This document shows positions 15,901 through 22,597 of a stretch of DNA of 64,000 bases, piece after piece. This DNA comes from Paenibacillus plantarum (GTDB taxonomy: Bacteria > Bacillota > Bacilli > Paenibacillales > NBRC-103111): the NCBI RefSeq assembly GCF_013141695.1, contig NZ_WHNY01000041.1, positions 94,810-158,809 of the forward strand. The letters are read 5' to 3'. The first letter of the stretch is position 1; the number at the start of each line of letters is the position of its first letter. The notes beneath the pieces were generated by a model, which ran no database searches, was not told where the DNA came from, and saw only the letters and a list, made by a program, of their open reading frames with translations. The position numbers and the translations under genes were made by a program.

Positions 15901-16161
15901 GTGCTGAATCTACCCGGACCGTTAGACCCGCCATTGATTCAATTTGATTCGATTCATGTCAATTCGATCACCGATGCTTCTGGCATATTCATTGGTACGA
16001 ACGCACAAGTAAATTGGTCAACGAGCGGTAAAATCAATAGTGGCCTTGGTGAAGTAAGTGGCGAACATAATGTGGTGTGGAACAATATAAACACCGTGTA
16101 CGATAACGATATCATTGATGCACCATATACCAAGGGTGATTTGATCATTGGCCGTGTTTGA
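15901..16161 (+). CDS. GerPA/GerPF family spore germination protein (copy 2)
   Basis: An 86-residue paralogue of the preceding gene. Residues 13-86 align by eye with copy 1: IQFDSIHVNSITDASGIFIG, NWSTSGKINSGLGEVSGEHN and TVYDNDIIDAPY. The N-terminal LNLPGPLDPPL is an extra segment. The start is GTG at 15901 with GAAGGGTGGG upstream. The two same-direction genes form a short operon that ends at the hairpin shared with the opposing GerP genes. Coat localisation is inferred from the family. Confidence 0.85.
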   Translation: MLNLPGPLDPPLIQFDSIHVNSITDASGIFIGTNAQVNWSTSGKINSGLGEVSGEHNVVWNNINTVYDNDIIDAPYTKGDLIIGRV

Positions 16162-16165
16162 AAAA

Positions 16166-16208
16166 TAAAGCTCCGCGGGCAGCCTTACTCGGCCGTTTGC
16201 GGAGCTTT
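16166..16208. terminator. Bidirectional terminator between opposing GerP operons
   Basis: AAAGCTCCGC and GCGGAGCTTT form a perfect 10-bp stem with a loop of about 20 bases that contains the last codons and stop of the minus-strand gene. The A/T-rich ends give a short T tract in both directions. Confidence 0.8.
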
Positions 16209-16535
16209 CGGCGTTGCATCTGTTGGAGGTGGAGAGGCAGCCGCTGTGGTGAAGCCCGATGCTTGTGCTTGCACGGTTATCATCTCTTGCAGCCACTCAG
16301 GCGTATCATTATCACCGACATTGAGCATGTCGAGGAAGTCGGAATCGTTCAGCATCGAACGGGTACCGACCAACTGATTATGGTCGCCTTCGACGGCGCC
16401 AAAGCCTTGAACTGTTTTTTGATTACTTTGAAAATCAGTGGGCCAATTATTTCCCATATTGATGCAGGATGCGCTTTCCACGGACCCAATCCGGATCGAA
16501 CCGATGATAAAGGTTGGAGACATGAATGATGACAC
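16185..16535 (-). CDS. GerPA/GerPF family protein with low-complexity C-terminus (copy 3)
   Basis: A 116-residue GerPA/GerPF-type protein. Residues 5-68 carry the family pattern (IIGSIRIGSVESASCINMGN, then KTVQGFGAVEGDHN and NDSDFLDMLNV). It is longer than the other copies, with a C-terminal stretch of about 45 residues rich in Ala, Pro, Thr and Gln (EMITVQAQASGFTTAAASPP), not typical of the family. GTG at 16535 is preferred because AGGTG lies 7 bases before it; TTG at 16541 almost touches that site. It is last in the minus-strand GerP cluster and overlaps the shared terminator. Confidence 0.8.
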   Translation of the reverse strand: MSSFMSPTFIIGSIRIGSVESASCINMGNNWPTDFQSNQKTVQGFGAVEGDHNQLVGTRSMLNDSDFLDMLNVGDNDTPEWLQEMITVQAQASGFTTAAASPPPTDATPKAPQTAE

Positions 16536-16541
16536 AGGCAA

Positions 16542-16733
16542 TCACCTCATCTTTACCACATTAGAAAGGATAAGTTTTCGGTTCCCGAAAACGTCTTGAT
16601 ATTTGGCGATAAAAACTACCTTTCTCGGGGTCCCCACAAAGTAATCGGAATTTGCTTCGAAGCTTATCGTCACTTTGTGGGGTGGAATAGTGGTCGCCCT
16701 TCCTCGAAGTACTTCAATAGAAGTTTTTCTCAT
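16542..16733 (-). CDS. Possible 63-residue protein coupled to gerPC
   Basis: A small basic reading frame (RKTSIEVLRGRATTIPP, YFVGTPRKVVFIAKYQDVFG) that fills the space between gerPC and the next GerP-type gene. Its ATG overlaps the gerPC stop as ATGA, as expected for translational coupling, but no Shine-Dalgarno sequence is visible. It does not resemble GerPB, GerPD or GerPE as far as I can tell. The DNA contains two perfect inverted repeats (16574-16592 and 16632-16682), so the segment may instead be a structured untranslated spacer. Treat as tentative. Confidence 0.4.
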   Translation of the reverse strand: MRKTSIEVLRGRATTIPPHKVTISFEANSDYFVGTPRKVVFIAKYQDVFGNRKLILSNVVKMR

Positions 16734-17227
16734 ACTTTTGACGACTGGGGAGGGGTATAGCGGTAGCCGGTTGAGGTTCGCTCAGGACCTGGACCCTCTT
16801 GTTCGGGTGACGATTTCGAGAGATCGTCTGACCCGCGCTCCTGTCGCGGTTCTTTGGTGACCTGAGAACGCTGGAATGCCTTATCCACGGCCTCATCCTG
16901 CGCTTTCCCATTCGGTTTAGCACCGAAATTGTTGCCCAAATTCAACGAACCGCTAAGCTCCTTAATGTCGAGATGATCGAGTCGAAACGTTAAGTTTTCG
17001 AGAACAGGCTGATGGACGTGCAGATTATCGATATGAATGCGCGGGTGTTTAGCAGAGAGGTCGGCTAACTGTTCTTCCAATTTTCGAAGCCGCTGTTCCA
17101 ATAAGTGAACGGTTTGTGTATGTACGGAAGGCGGCAAAGCTTCTGTTCGCATAACTGATGGCGGTTTGGGAGTGGCGTTAGAGGGTCCGGTTGGAGGCGG
17201 CGACGTTTTCTTTTTTTGAAACCACAT
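16730..17227 (-). CDS. gerPC: GerPC-like spore germination protein
   Basis: A 165-residue protein of the GerPC family. A Pro/Thr-rich N-terminus is followed by a coiled-coil helix (about residues 43-60, LLEQRLRKLEEQLADLS) and the conserved beta part HIDNLHVHQPVLENLTFRLD, then LDIKELSGSLNLGNNFG, the most recognisable GerPC stretch. The C-terminal 60 residues are polar and probably disordered. GerPC works with the small GerP proteins in coat permeability during germination. It lies 8 bases after a GerPA/PF-type gene, as expected for a gerP operon, but gerPB, gerPD and gerPE are not recognised here. Confidence 0.85.
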   Translation of the reverse strand: MWFQKKKTSPPPTGPSNATPKPPSVMRTEALPPSVHTQTVHLLEQRLRKLEEQLADLSAKHPRIHIDNLHVHQPVLENLTFRLDHLDIKELSGSLNLGNNFGAKPNGKAQDEAVDKAFQRSQVTKEPRQERGSDDLSKSSPEQEGPGPERTSTGYRYTPPQSSKV

Positions 17228-17235
17228 AGGTTAGG

Positions 17236-17454
17236 TCAGCTCTTTCGTGTATTCGGTTTAACATCAAACGTATCATTATCCAGGACCGTATGCTTCCCGC
17301 CCAACACAACATTACGTTCACCATTTATGGCCCCAAGCCCTTGATTCGTCTTGACAGAATGTCTTCTGCCGCTGATCCGATTACTGCCCTTGTTAACGCT
17401 AGAGTTTTCCGTTATGTCATCGATATGAATGGATTGAAATTGGATCCGAACCAT
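17236..17454 (-). CDS. GerPA/GerPF family spore germination protein (copy 4)
   Basis: A 72-residue GerPA/GerPF protein (VRIQFQSIHIDDITENSSVN, VKTNQGLGAINGERN, TVLDNDTFDV). The length fits GerPF. ATG at 17454 follows GGAGGGAATAACC; the frame extends to a TTG at 17469 that overlaps this ribosome site and is less likely. It is first in the minus-strand GerP operon, directly upstream of gerPC. Confidence 0.85.
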   Translation of the reverse strand: MVRIQFQSIHIDDITENSSVNKGSNRISGRRHSVKTNQGLGAINGERNVVLGGKHTVLDNDTFDVKPNTRKS

Positions 17455-17603
17455 GGTTATTCCCTCCAAATCATCGATTTTAGCGTCTCCTTACCATGTA
17501 TATGGGGACAAACGCAGAATCATTTCTTTTTTTGCAAAACAAAAAGATCACCGTAGCTCCTCCTTCATAAAAGGGAGTCGGCAATCTTTCTTCAACCGTT
17601 GTC

Positions 17604-18047
17604 TCATGTAAACTGTATGGGAATAACCTTCTCGCCATCAGGCGGAGCTAGCGGAATACGAATGATAAGCAAACCGTTATGATACTGTGCTCGCATCTGA
17701 TCGGTCAAAGCTCTGCCAGGCAAGCGGATCGCTCGCTCAAATGTGCCAAAATAGCGCTCAGACAGTCTCATTTGCTCATCACTGACCTGATAAGGACGAA
17801 CGAGCATCCCTCTGATTAAGAGGGACTGGTCGCGGAAGGATAGCTGAATGTTCTCAGGGGATGATAATCCTGGAACCTCAGCCACCACAACGAGTTCCTG
17901 CGGCGTTTCATACATATCAACTCGGGGTCCGGTTAGCGGAATAATACTGGCAATGTCCTGCCAGAACTCGGGGCCTAGCACATCGCCGGCTTGCGCCGAT
18001 AGTCCCTTCCAATCGGGTTTTGACGAACGATTGCCTGGAGGATTCAT
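17604..18047 (-). CDS. Hsp20/alpha-crystallin family small heat shock protein
   Basis: A 147-residue small heat-shock protein. The alpha-crystallin domain spans about residues 50-147: PRVDMYETPQELVVVAEVPGL, the central LLIRGMLVRPYQ, the RYFGTFERAIRLPG stretch and the end AQYHNGLLIIRIPL with the conserved GLL motif. The N-terminus (SKPDWKGLSAQAGDVLGPEFW) would drive oligomer formation. Location between GerP genes and a SASP gene suggests a spore-associated chaperone, similar to the CotM/CotP type of Hsp20-like coat proteins; that is inference. The ATG at 18047 follows AGGTGATGATGGCAG. Confidence 0.88.
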   Translation of the reverse strand: MNPPGNRSSKPDWKGLSAQAGDVLGPEFWQDIASIIPLTGPRVDMYETPQELVVVAEVPGLSSPENIQLSFRDQSLLIRGMLVRPYQVSDEQMRLSERYFGTFERAIRLPGRALTDQMRAQYHNGLLIIRIPLAPPDGEKVIPIQFT

Positions 18048-18156
18048 CTGCCATCATCACCTGACTTCACCATTAAAAGTAGAGCTGCAAGCAGCTTGCT
18101 ACTAGTTTATGTGGGGATGCGTCGGATTATGGCTGGCATCTACATGCGGGACATGC

Positions 18157-18450
18157 TTATTGCCCAGGAGGCCGCTGATTCGCCATCTGCTGCTGTGCCA
18201 TGCGTACGAGCTCTCGTACCATCGCGCCGCCGATTGGACCGCCGACTCGGCCGGCGTCTTCTGAGCTGAGGTGCCCATTATAGCCTTGCTGCAAAGGGAC
18301 ACCAAGTGTGCGGGCAACCTCGTATTTGACAAGATCAGGTCGTTCTGGATTAACGGCATAGCCTTGATTTTGCATAACATGGGCCTTGAGAAGCCCTAAG
18401 CCATGTTCGGATCCAGGCACCATAGCCCGGTTTCTTCTTCTTCGTGACAT
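18157..18450 (-). CDS. Alpha/beta-type small acid-soluble spore protein
   Basis: A 97-residue spore DNA-binding protein. The family core is KYEVARTLGVPLQQGYNGHLSSEDAG (given in parts: VKYEVARTLGVPL, then GYNGHLSSEDAGRVGG) with GGAMVRELVRMAQQQM as the second helix. Compared with typical 60-70 residue SASPs it has a longer N-terminus (RRRRNRAMVPGSEHGLG), as in several Paenibacillus relatives. Such proteins coat spore DNA and protect it from UV and heat; the germination protease would cut near KYEVA. AGAGGTGATAGACG precedes the ATG. Expression by the forespore sigma factor G is expected but no promoter is assigned. Confidence 0.9.
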   Translation of the reverse strand: MSRRRRNRAMVPGSEHGLGLLKAHVMQNQGYAVNPERPDLVKYEVARTLGVPLQQGYNGHLSSEDAGRVGGPIGGAMVRELVRMAQQQMANQRPPGQ

Positions 18451-18485
18451 CGTCTATCACCTCTTAGGTGTTAGGATGCCCTGCC

Positions 18486-18923
18486 TCATTTCGGATCATG
18501 AGTACGAAAGGTGAAATATTTATGCCCAACATAATTGCCAATCGTGTACAAGCCATTCCCTACCAGGATGGCACCGTTATGGAGCCAGTTCGTGCTGGCA
18601 TTTGGGAGATAAGAACTGAGCGCTTCGGCCAGCAGCCAGCTGATCCCATAAGAAAATCCATAACAGACGAGTATGACCAGTCCGAACTTCCACCAACTGC
18701 TGCCGATGCTGGCTTTGGAGCGAAAGGTAAACGTACGGTTCAGTACATAACTCACTACCGCACCAATCGTATTGCCGCCAAAGGTCGATAACCAGTAATT
18801 CAGATCTAGTAGGTTATAAAGTGCAAAACTGGCGGATAGACCCACCAGCGTATTCAACACACCAACGAGTAAGAAACGCGCGAAGCTGCCTGTTAGCAAG
18901 GATTTGAGTGTAGTGGAGGTCAT
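18486..18923 (-). CDS. GtrA family membrane protein
   Basis: A 145-residue GtrA-like protein with four hydrophobic segments: FLLVGVLNTLVGLSASFALY, FGGNTIGAVVSYVLNRTFTF, FGLVILVCYGFSYGISWLL and AILVGNGLYTIGNYVGHKYF. The NRTFTFRS motif after segment 2 and the KYFTFR end are family hallmarks. GtrA proteins are thought to help flip undecaprenyl- or polyprenyl-linked sugars. The gene starts 4 bases after the glycosyltransferase stop, so the two are one operon and probably act together to modify a surface polymer such as teichoic acid. Confidence 0.9.
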   Translation of the reverse strand: MTSTTLKSLLTGSFARFLLVGVLNTLVGLSASFALYNLLDLNYWLSTFGGNTIGAVVSYVLNRTFTFRSKASIGSSWWKFGLVILVCYGFSYGISWLLAEALSSYLPNASTNWLHNGAILVGNGLYTIGNYVGHKYFTFRTHDPK

Positions 18924-18927
18924 CCAA

Positions 18928-19938
18928 TTACCGCCTTGCAGAGGCAGGTTGGGTCGCCTGCGAAGTGAGGGTTGCCTGCTCCTGAGCTTGCTCGGTTAAT
19001 TCCTTTTCGATAACGAAAAGCGGGCGCTGCTTCACTTCTTTATAAATTTTACCTATGTATTCGCCGATCAAACCAATTGCAAGGAGCTGCACACCACCGA
19101 TGAACCAGACAGAGAGAATAAGGGAAGTCCAACCCGTAACGTTCTCGCCAAGTAATTTGCCTACAATCGCATAAATAGCCGCAACTACACTAAGTGCGAA
19201 GAGCAGAAAGCCCATCACCGTAACCAAACGTATGGGAGTTACACTGAAAGATGTGATGCCATCGAAGGCAAAAGCGAGCATTTTGCGCAGTGGATATTTG
19301 GATTCACCAGCAAATCGTTCCTTCCGGTCATAATAGACCTGTGTAGAGGGAAATCCTAGCAGAGGGACTAAGCCACGGAGGAATAAATTGACCTCTTGAA
19401 ACTTCTCCAAATTATCGAGCGTACGCTTGCTCATTAAGCGGAAATCCGCATGATTATATTGAATTTTTACACCTAGTGAGGTCATGAGTTTATAAAAGCC
19501 TTGTGCCGTAGCTCGCTTGAAAAAGGTATCAGCTGAACGATCCTGGCGGATACCGTAGACAATATCGTAGCCTTCATGGAATTTAACAAGAAATTCGCGA
19601 ATGACAGAAGTATCGTCCTGCAGGTCCGCATCGATGGAAACGACACAGTCGGAATACGCTTTCGCTTTCAGAAGTCCAGCGAGTAGGGCGCTTTGATGAC
19701 CGGCATTTTTGGCCAGCTTAAGCCCAGTAATGAATGGATTGGAAAGGTGGAATCGCTCGATTAGCGACCATGTTGCATCTTTACTGCCATCATCTACAAA
19801 TAATACCGTACTGCCCTGGGCAACCAATTGATCTGTTATGAGGGAATCTAATACTTCACTGAGTTGAAAAACAGTTTCGGGGAGGACTTCTTCTTCGTTA
19901 TAACAAGGGACCACAATGGTCAAAATCGGTTTAGACAC
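18928..19938 (-). CDS. Membrane-bound family 2 glycosyltransferase (GtrB/YkoT-like)
   Basis: A 336-residue polyprenyl-phosphate glycosyltransferase. The GT2 domain spans residues 1-230: ILTIVVPCYNEEEVLPE, FVDDGSKDATW, metal-binding SIDADLQDD and the KMLAFAFDGITSFS link to the membrane part. Two C-terminal membrane segments follow (LVTVMGFLLFALSVVAAIYA and LSVWFIGGVQLLAIGLIGEY, then IGKIYKEVKQRPLF), as in GtrB/DPM1-like enzymes. It would transfer a sugar from a nucleotide donor to undecaprenyl phosphate, and the partner GtrA-like protein may flip the product. The start is GTG at 19938 after GACGAGGTACT. Confidence 0.9.
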   Translation of the reverse strand: MSKPILTIVVPCYNEEEVLPETVFQLSEVLDSLITDQLVAQGSTVLFVDDGSKDATWSLIERFHLSNPFITGLKLAKNAGHQSALLAGLLKAKAYSDCVVSIDADLQDDTSVIREFLVKFHEGYDIVYGIRQDRSADTFFKRATAQGFYKLMTSLGVKIQYNHADFRLMSKRTLDNLEKFQEVNLFLRGLVPLLGFPSTQVYYDRKERFAGESKYPLRKMLAFAFDGITSFSVTPIRLVTVMGFLLFALSVVAAIYAIVGKLLGENVTGWTSLILSVWFIGGVQLLAIGLIGEYIGKIYKEVKQRPLFVIEKELTEQAQEQATLTSQATQPASARR

Positions 19939-20021
19939 AGTACCTCGTCTCCGTCCTAAATAGGGAATAGATGAAATTCATGCTTAAGCTTTTATTATAG
20001 CTAAAAGGACTAGAAAAAGTA

Positions 20022-20054
20022 AGCGGCCGGAACGGAATCACCGTCCCAGCCGCT
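20022..20054 (-). terminator. Terminator after the YjcZ gene (minus strand)
   Basis: AGCGGCCGGAACGG and CCGTCCCAGCCGCT form a 14-bp stem with two mismatches and a 5-base loop; on the minus strand it is followed by TTACTTTTTC. Confidence 0.75.
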
Positions 20055-20069
20055 GTCATGCAATTTATA

Positions 20070-20180
20070 TTACCAACCAAACCCGAACGTAGCAAGAACG
20101 ATAACCAAGAGGACGTATAGAACGAGGACTACTGCAGTGCTTGAGTAACCTACGCCGCCAGTTTCGCAACCACAACTCAT
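20070..20180 (-). CDS. YjcZ family sporulation micro-protein
   Basis: A 36-residue membrane micro-protein: a short Cys/Gly-rich start (SCGCETGGVGYSS) followed by one hydrophobic segment (TAVVLVLYVLLVIVLATFGF) ending in GW. This is the YjcZ/YrhG-type family of tiny sporulation proteins, common in Bacillales; the function is not known. The ATG at 20180 is fixed by GAAGGGAGGGATTGAC in front of it. A longer frame that continues to 20603 has no ribosome site and is an artefact. It has its own terminator. Confidence 0.85.
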   Translation of the reverse strand: MSCGCETGGVGYSSTAVVLVLYVLLVIVLATFGFGW

Positions 20181-20426
20181 GTCAATCCCTCCCTTCACAA
20201 AATTACTATATGTCATCTGACTAGAAGGTGTATGGATGAATGACCCGCATGCGGAATAAATAATTGGGCAACGTGTCCATTTTGTGGGACTGGTAGGGGG
20301 TGAATACCTAAAGTAGGGGGGAAGAGATAAAAGAGGACAGCTGAGGAGACAAAGGGAAGGGAATATCGAATGGGGAAAGTCAACGAACAGGAAAGTGATG
20401 AGGGTACATGAACGAGAAAGGAGGTA

Positions 20427-21221
20427 ATGAGGCGCATGCGTTACGAGGAACGTCAACCGGATGAGACATTGCAGCGTTATATTAAGTGTTATTGGTATTT
20501 GGAGCGGGATTACAGCGCGGCGGAAGAGGAGGAAACACTGTGGCCAGATGGCTGCCAAGAGCTGATCTTTCATTATGGCGCCGATTATTCTGCTGGGGAG
20601 CAAGTCATGCCTAGGGCGTTTTTTATAGGCGCACTATCACGCTATCAGCCGCTTACCGCGGAGGGGGCCATCCGTTTATTCGGTGTGCGATTGTTACCAT
20701 GGGGCTTGCGCGCCTTCAAAGAGATGGATCATCGTTCATTGATCGATAAGTTCCTGCCTCTCACTGATCTATTTCCCGAACAAGAACTTGCTGAGTTGGT
20801 TCCTCAGTTGGCAGAGGCAGATTTGGACGAAGGCATCGCTTTGCTGACGGCTTATCTCTATCGTCATTTCCAACCAGAAACCAAGCATGCCGCGATGATT
20901 AATATATTGTCCAAACTATATCGAACACCGATGGAGCAGGATGTTCCCATCAGCGTCGTCGAGAGTGGATACTCTCAGCGGCATTTTGAACGGATTTGTT
21001 CAGAGCTCGTTGGCATGTCACCCAAGCGATTAAATGCCGTATCCCGTTTTAACTTGGCTCGACTGCAAATTTTCTTCAACCCAACGATTGATATCGCCAG
21101 CTGTATGGGTCAGTTCGGCTATCATGATTACGCGCACTTTTCCAAGGAATTTAAGAGGTGTCTCGGCGTTACACCGACGGTGTATAAGAAGTGGTTGTTG
21201 GGGCTTGGGGTGGTACGTTAA
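20427..21221 (+). CDS. AraC family transcriptional regulator
   Basis: A 264-residue regulator. Residues 1-140 match the DUF6597-type N-terminal domain seen on many AraC proteins (LQRYIKCYWYLERDY, LWPDGCQELIFHYG, FFIGALSRYQPLTAEG, IRLFGVRLLPWG). Residues 160-255 form an AraC double helix-turn-helix with the second helix pair GQFGYHDYAHFSKEFKRCLG, VTPTVYKKW. The first helix region (VVESGYSQRHFERICSELVG) is shorter than usual. AAAGGAGG lies just upstream and is too close to the ATG at 20427 to decide the start; ATG at 20436 is equally possible. The target is unknown; it faces no obvious partner gene. Confidence 0.85.
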   Translation: MRRMRYEERQPDETLQRYIKCYWYLERDYSAAEEEETLWPDGCQELIFHYGADYSAGEQVMPRAFFIGALSRYQPLTAEGAIRLFGVRLLPWGLRAFKEMDHRSLIDKFLPLTDLFPEQELAELVPQLAEADLDEGIALLTAYLYRHFQPETKHAAMINILSKLYRTPMEQDVPISVVESGYSQRHFERICSELVGMSPKRLNAVSRFNLARLQIFFNPTIDIASCMGQFGYHDYAHFSKEFKRCLGVTPTVYKKWLLGLGVVR

Positions 21222-21264
21222 TGGTTTATGAGTGACAGCTGATACATATCGACCCAGCGGACAC

Positions 21265-21474
21265 AAGCGACGTAATCGATGCAATCGACACACCAGAAAC
21301 ACCAGAAACACCAGAAACACCAGAAACACCAGAAACACCAGACACACCAGACACAGAGGAGTAGGAGGAGGACAGGCGGACGGACACACACACACAGAGG
21401 ACACAGAGGAGGAGAGGACAGGGGACGGACACACACAGAGGACACAGTACAAGCGACGCAATCGATACAGTAGA
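21265..21474. repeat. Nested tandem and direct repeats
   Basis: Includes a 9-bp tandem (ACACCAGAA, about six full units, 21289-21345, decaying into ACACCAGAC), then two copies of a GGACGGACACACACACAGAGG-like block, all bracketed by two similar copies of ACAAGCGACGTAATCGAT (21265 and 21449 onwards). Low-complexity frames through it (Arg-Asn-Thr or Gln-Lys-His repeats) have no ribosome site or domain and are not taken as genes. The gap 21222-21844 otherwise holds only the hairpin-repeat field below. Confidence 0.8.
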
Positions 21475-21590
21475 TCAAACGACACGGCTTCGGAACAGCA
21501 ACCCAACAGAATCGAGCAACCCGACACCCCCGCCCCCCTCGATCCATCTGACTTTGCAAAAACACATGCCTTCAGATGGCCGTTTAGAAA

Positions 21591-21779
21591 AATAACTGTA
21601 TTTTCTCCATCTAATTTAGGAGTATTTGGGCTAAGTTGTGAAGTAGCTGTATTTTCTCCAGTTAATATTGGCCATTTCCTTCTACAGGCGAGAAATAGAT
21701 CATATTAACTGGAGTTTTTCCATTTAAATACCAAAAACTTTGAATAGTGTCGAAAATAGCTGGAGTTTTTACAGTTAAA
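21591..21779. repeat. Dispersed hairpin-repeat field 2 (four units)
   Basis: Four direct-oriented units: 21591-21615, 21642-21666, 21705-21728 and 21754-21779. They follow a consensus close to TAACTGGATTTTTTCCATTTAA, an imperfect palindrome in which (T)AACTGGA can pair with TCCAGTTA. Related to the fields at 12387-12573 and 38787-38961. Confidence 0.75.
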
Positions 21780-21844
21780 GTTGCAGGGGGGAGAGGTGGG
21801 ATTGCTAAAGAGTGACAAGACTGACAAGAGTGAAGTACCACGAA

Positions 21845-22462
21845 TTACGAAAGTGTTTCCCACTTCGCCCACATTTCCCTAGGGTTCAACTCGTAAACTT
21901 CACTTTCCCGAAACATAAACTGGTGCATAATCAACTCGCGGCGCAAGGTAGCGAAATCTGGATGATAGTTTTTGAGGAAGAGGTTAAGCTCTTTTTCGGC
22001 GTAGGAGCGGCCTTTTTCTAGTTCAGTGACTAGATGCTCTAGGACAATTAGTTTTTTCTTGAGCTGAGCTGGGATATGTTTGAGCTTACCATCGAGCGTG
22101 AAAAAGTTCCGTAAAACAGACTTCTGAAGATTTGCATTTTTGTCTTCCGTTTCCATGGATGCGGGAGCCTCCTTTTTGTTTTTGAAAATCAGGTCAGCGG
22201 TCGTCTGACCGTAGCTACGAATGGAAGCGTCATTCAAGGTGAAATAAATCGTGTTTTTGTCACGGCGTTCATGAATCAAGTTGGCTTCGCGAAGTTTTGA
22301 GGCATGATGGGTAATGGTCGCGGGAGTAACGCTCAGCTTCTCAGCCAGAGTTTGCCCATTCGTTTCGCCGTCCGCCAACAAAATAAGCATACGAATACGC
22401 GTAGCATCCGACATGGCTTTGTGATAGGTGATGATTTTATCTAATTGCATAGACGAGAACAA
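21845..22462 (-). CDS. ArsR-type regulator with DUF2087 domain
   Basis: A 205-residue regulator. Residues 5-80 form an ArsR winged helix (AMSDATRIRMLILLADGETNG, KLSVTPATITHHASKLREANL, RRDKNTIYFTLN). Residues 110-190 match the DUF2087 domain (VLRNFFTLDGKLKHIPAQLKKK, VLEHLVTELEKGRSYAEKELN, HPDFATLRRELIMHQFM), usually found on such regulators in Firmicutes. No cysteine pair for metal sensing is visible, so metal response is unlikely; the ligand is unknown. Two perfect palindromes just upstream suggest autoregulation. Start at 22462 (AGGAGTTGTTCTCGTCT lies before it); an inner ATG at 22450 is an alternative. Confidence 0.85.
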   Translation of the reverse strand: MFSSMQLDKIITYHKAMSDATRIRMLILLADGETNGQTLAEKLSVTPATITHHASKLREANLIHERRDKNTIYFTLNDASIRSYGQTTADLIFKNKKEAPASMETEDKNANLQKSVLRNFFTLDGKLKHIPAQLKKKLIVLEHLVTELEKGRSYAEKELNLFLKNYHPDFATLRRELIMHQFMFRESEVYELNPREMWAKWETLS

Positions 22463-22472
22463 CTCCTAATAA

Positions 22473-22498
22473 TCTAATTAGACATTAATCTAATTAGA
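22473..22498. promoter_or_regulatory. Paired palindromic operator-like sites upstream of the ArsR gene
   Basis: TCTAATTAGA occurs twice, at 22473-22482 and 22489-22498, each a perfect 10-bp palindrome, centres 16 bp apart. A degenerate TAATTAAATTAG follows at about 22502. The position, 10 to 36 bases before the start codon of a DNA-binding regulator, fits an autoregulatory operator. Confidence 0.6.
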
Positions 22499-22597
22499 TA
22501 ATAATTAAATTAGTTTGGCGTGTCAAGCGTGAAAGTTTCCTTCTAGACAGGGGTCATGTAAAATACAAGTAGGGAAGTCAAAGCTTAAAGGGGAAGA

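Noticed and set aside
18468..18791. 107-codon plus-strand frame
   Set aside because: Lies fully antisense to the GtrA gene, whose membrane segments and family motifs are clear.
20181..20603. Upstream extension of the YjcZ frame
   Set aside because: The real start at 20180 has a strong ribosome site; the extension overlaps the AraC gene on the other strand and has no signal.
21232..21708. 158-codon Arg-Asn-Thr repeat frame
   Set aside because: Made by the 9-bp tandem array and low-complexity DNA; no start signal and overlap with the hairpin-repeat field.
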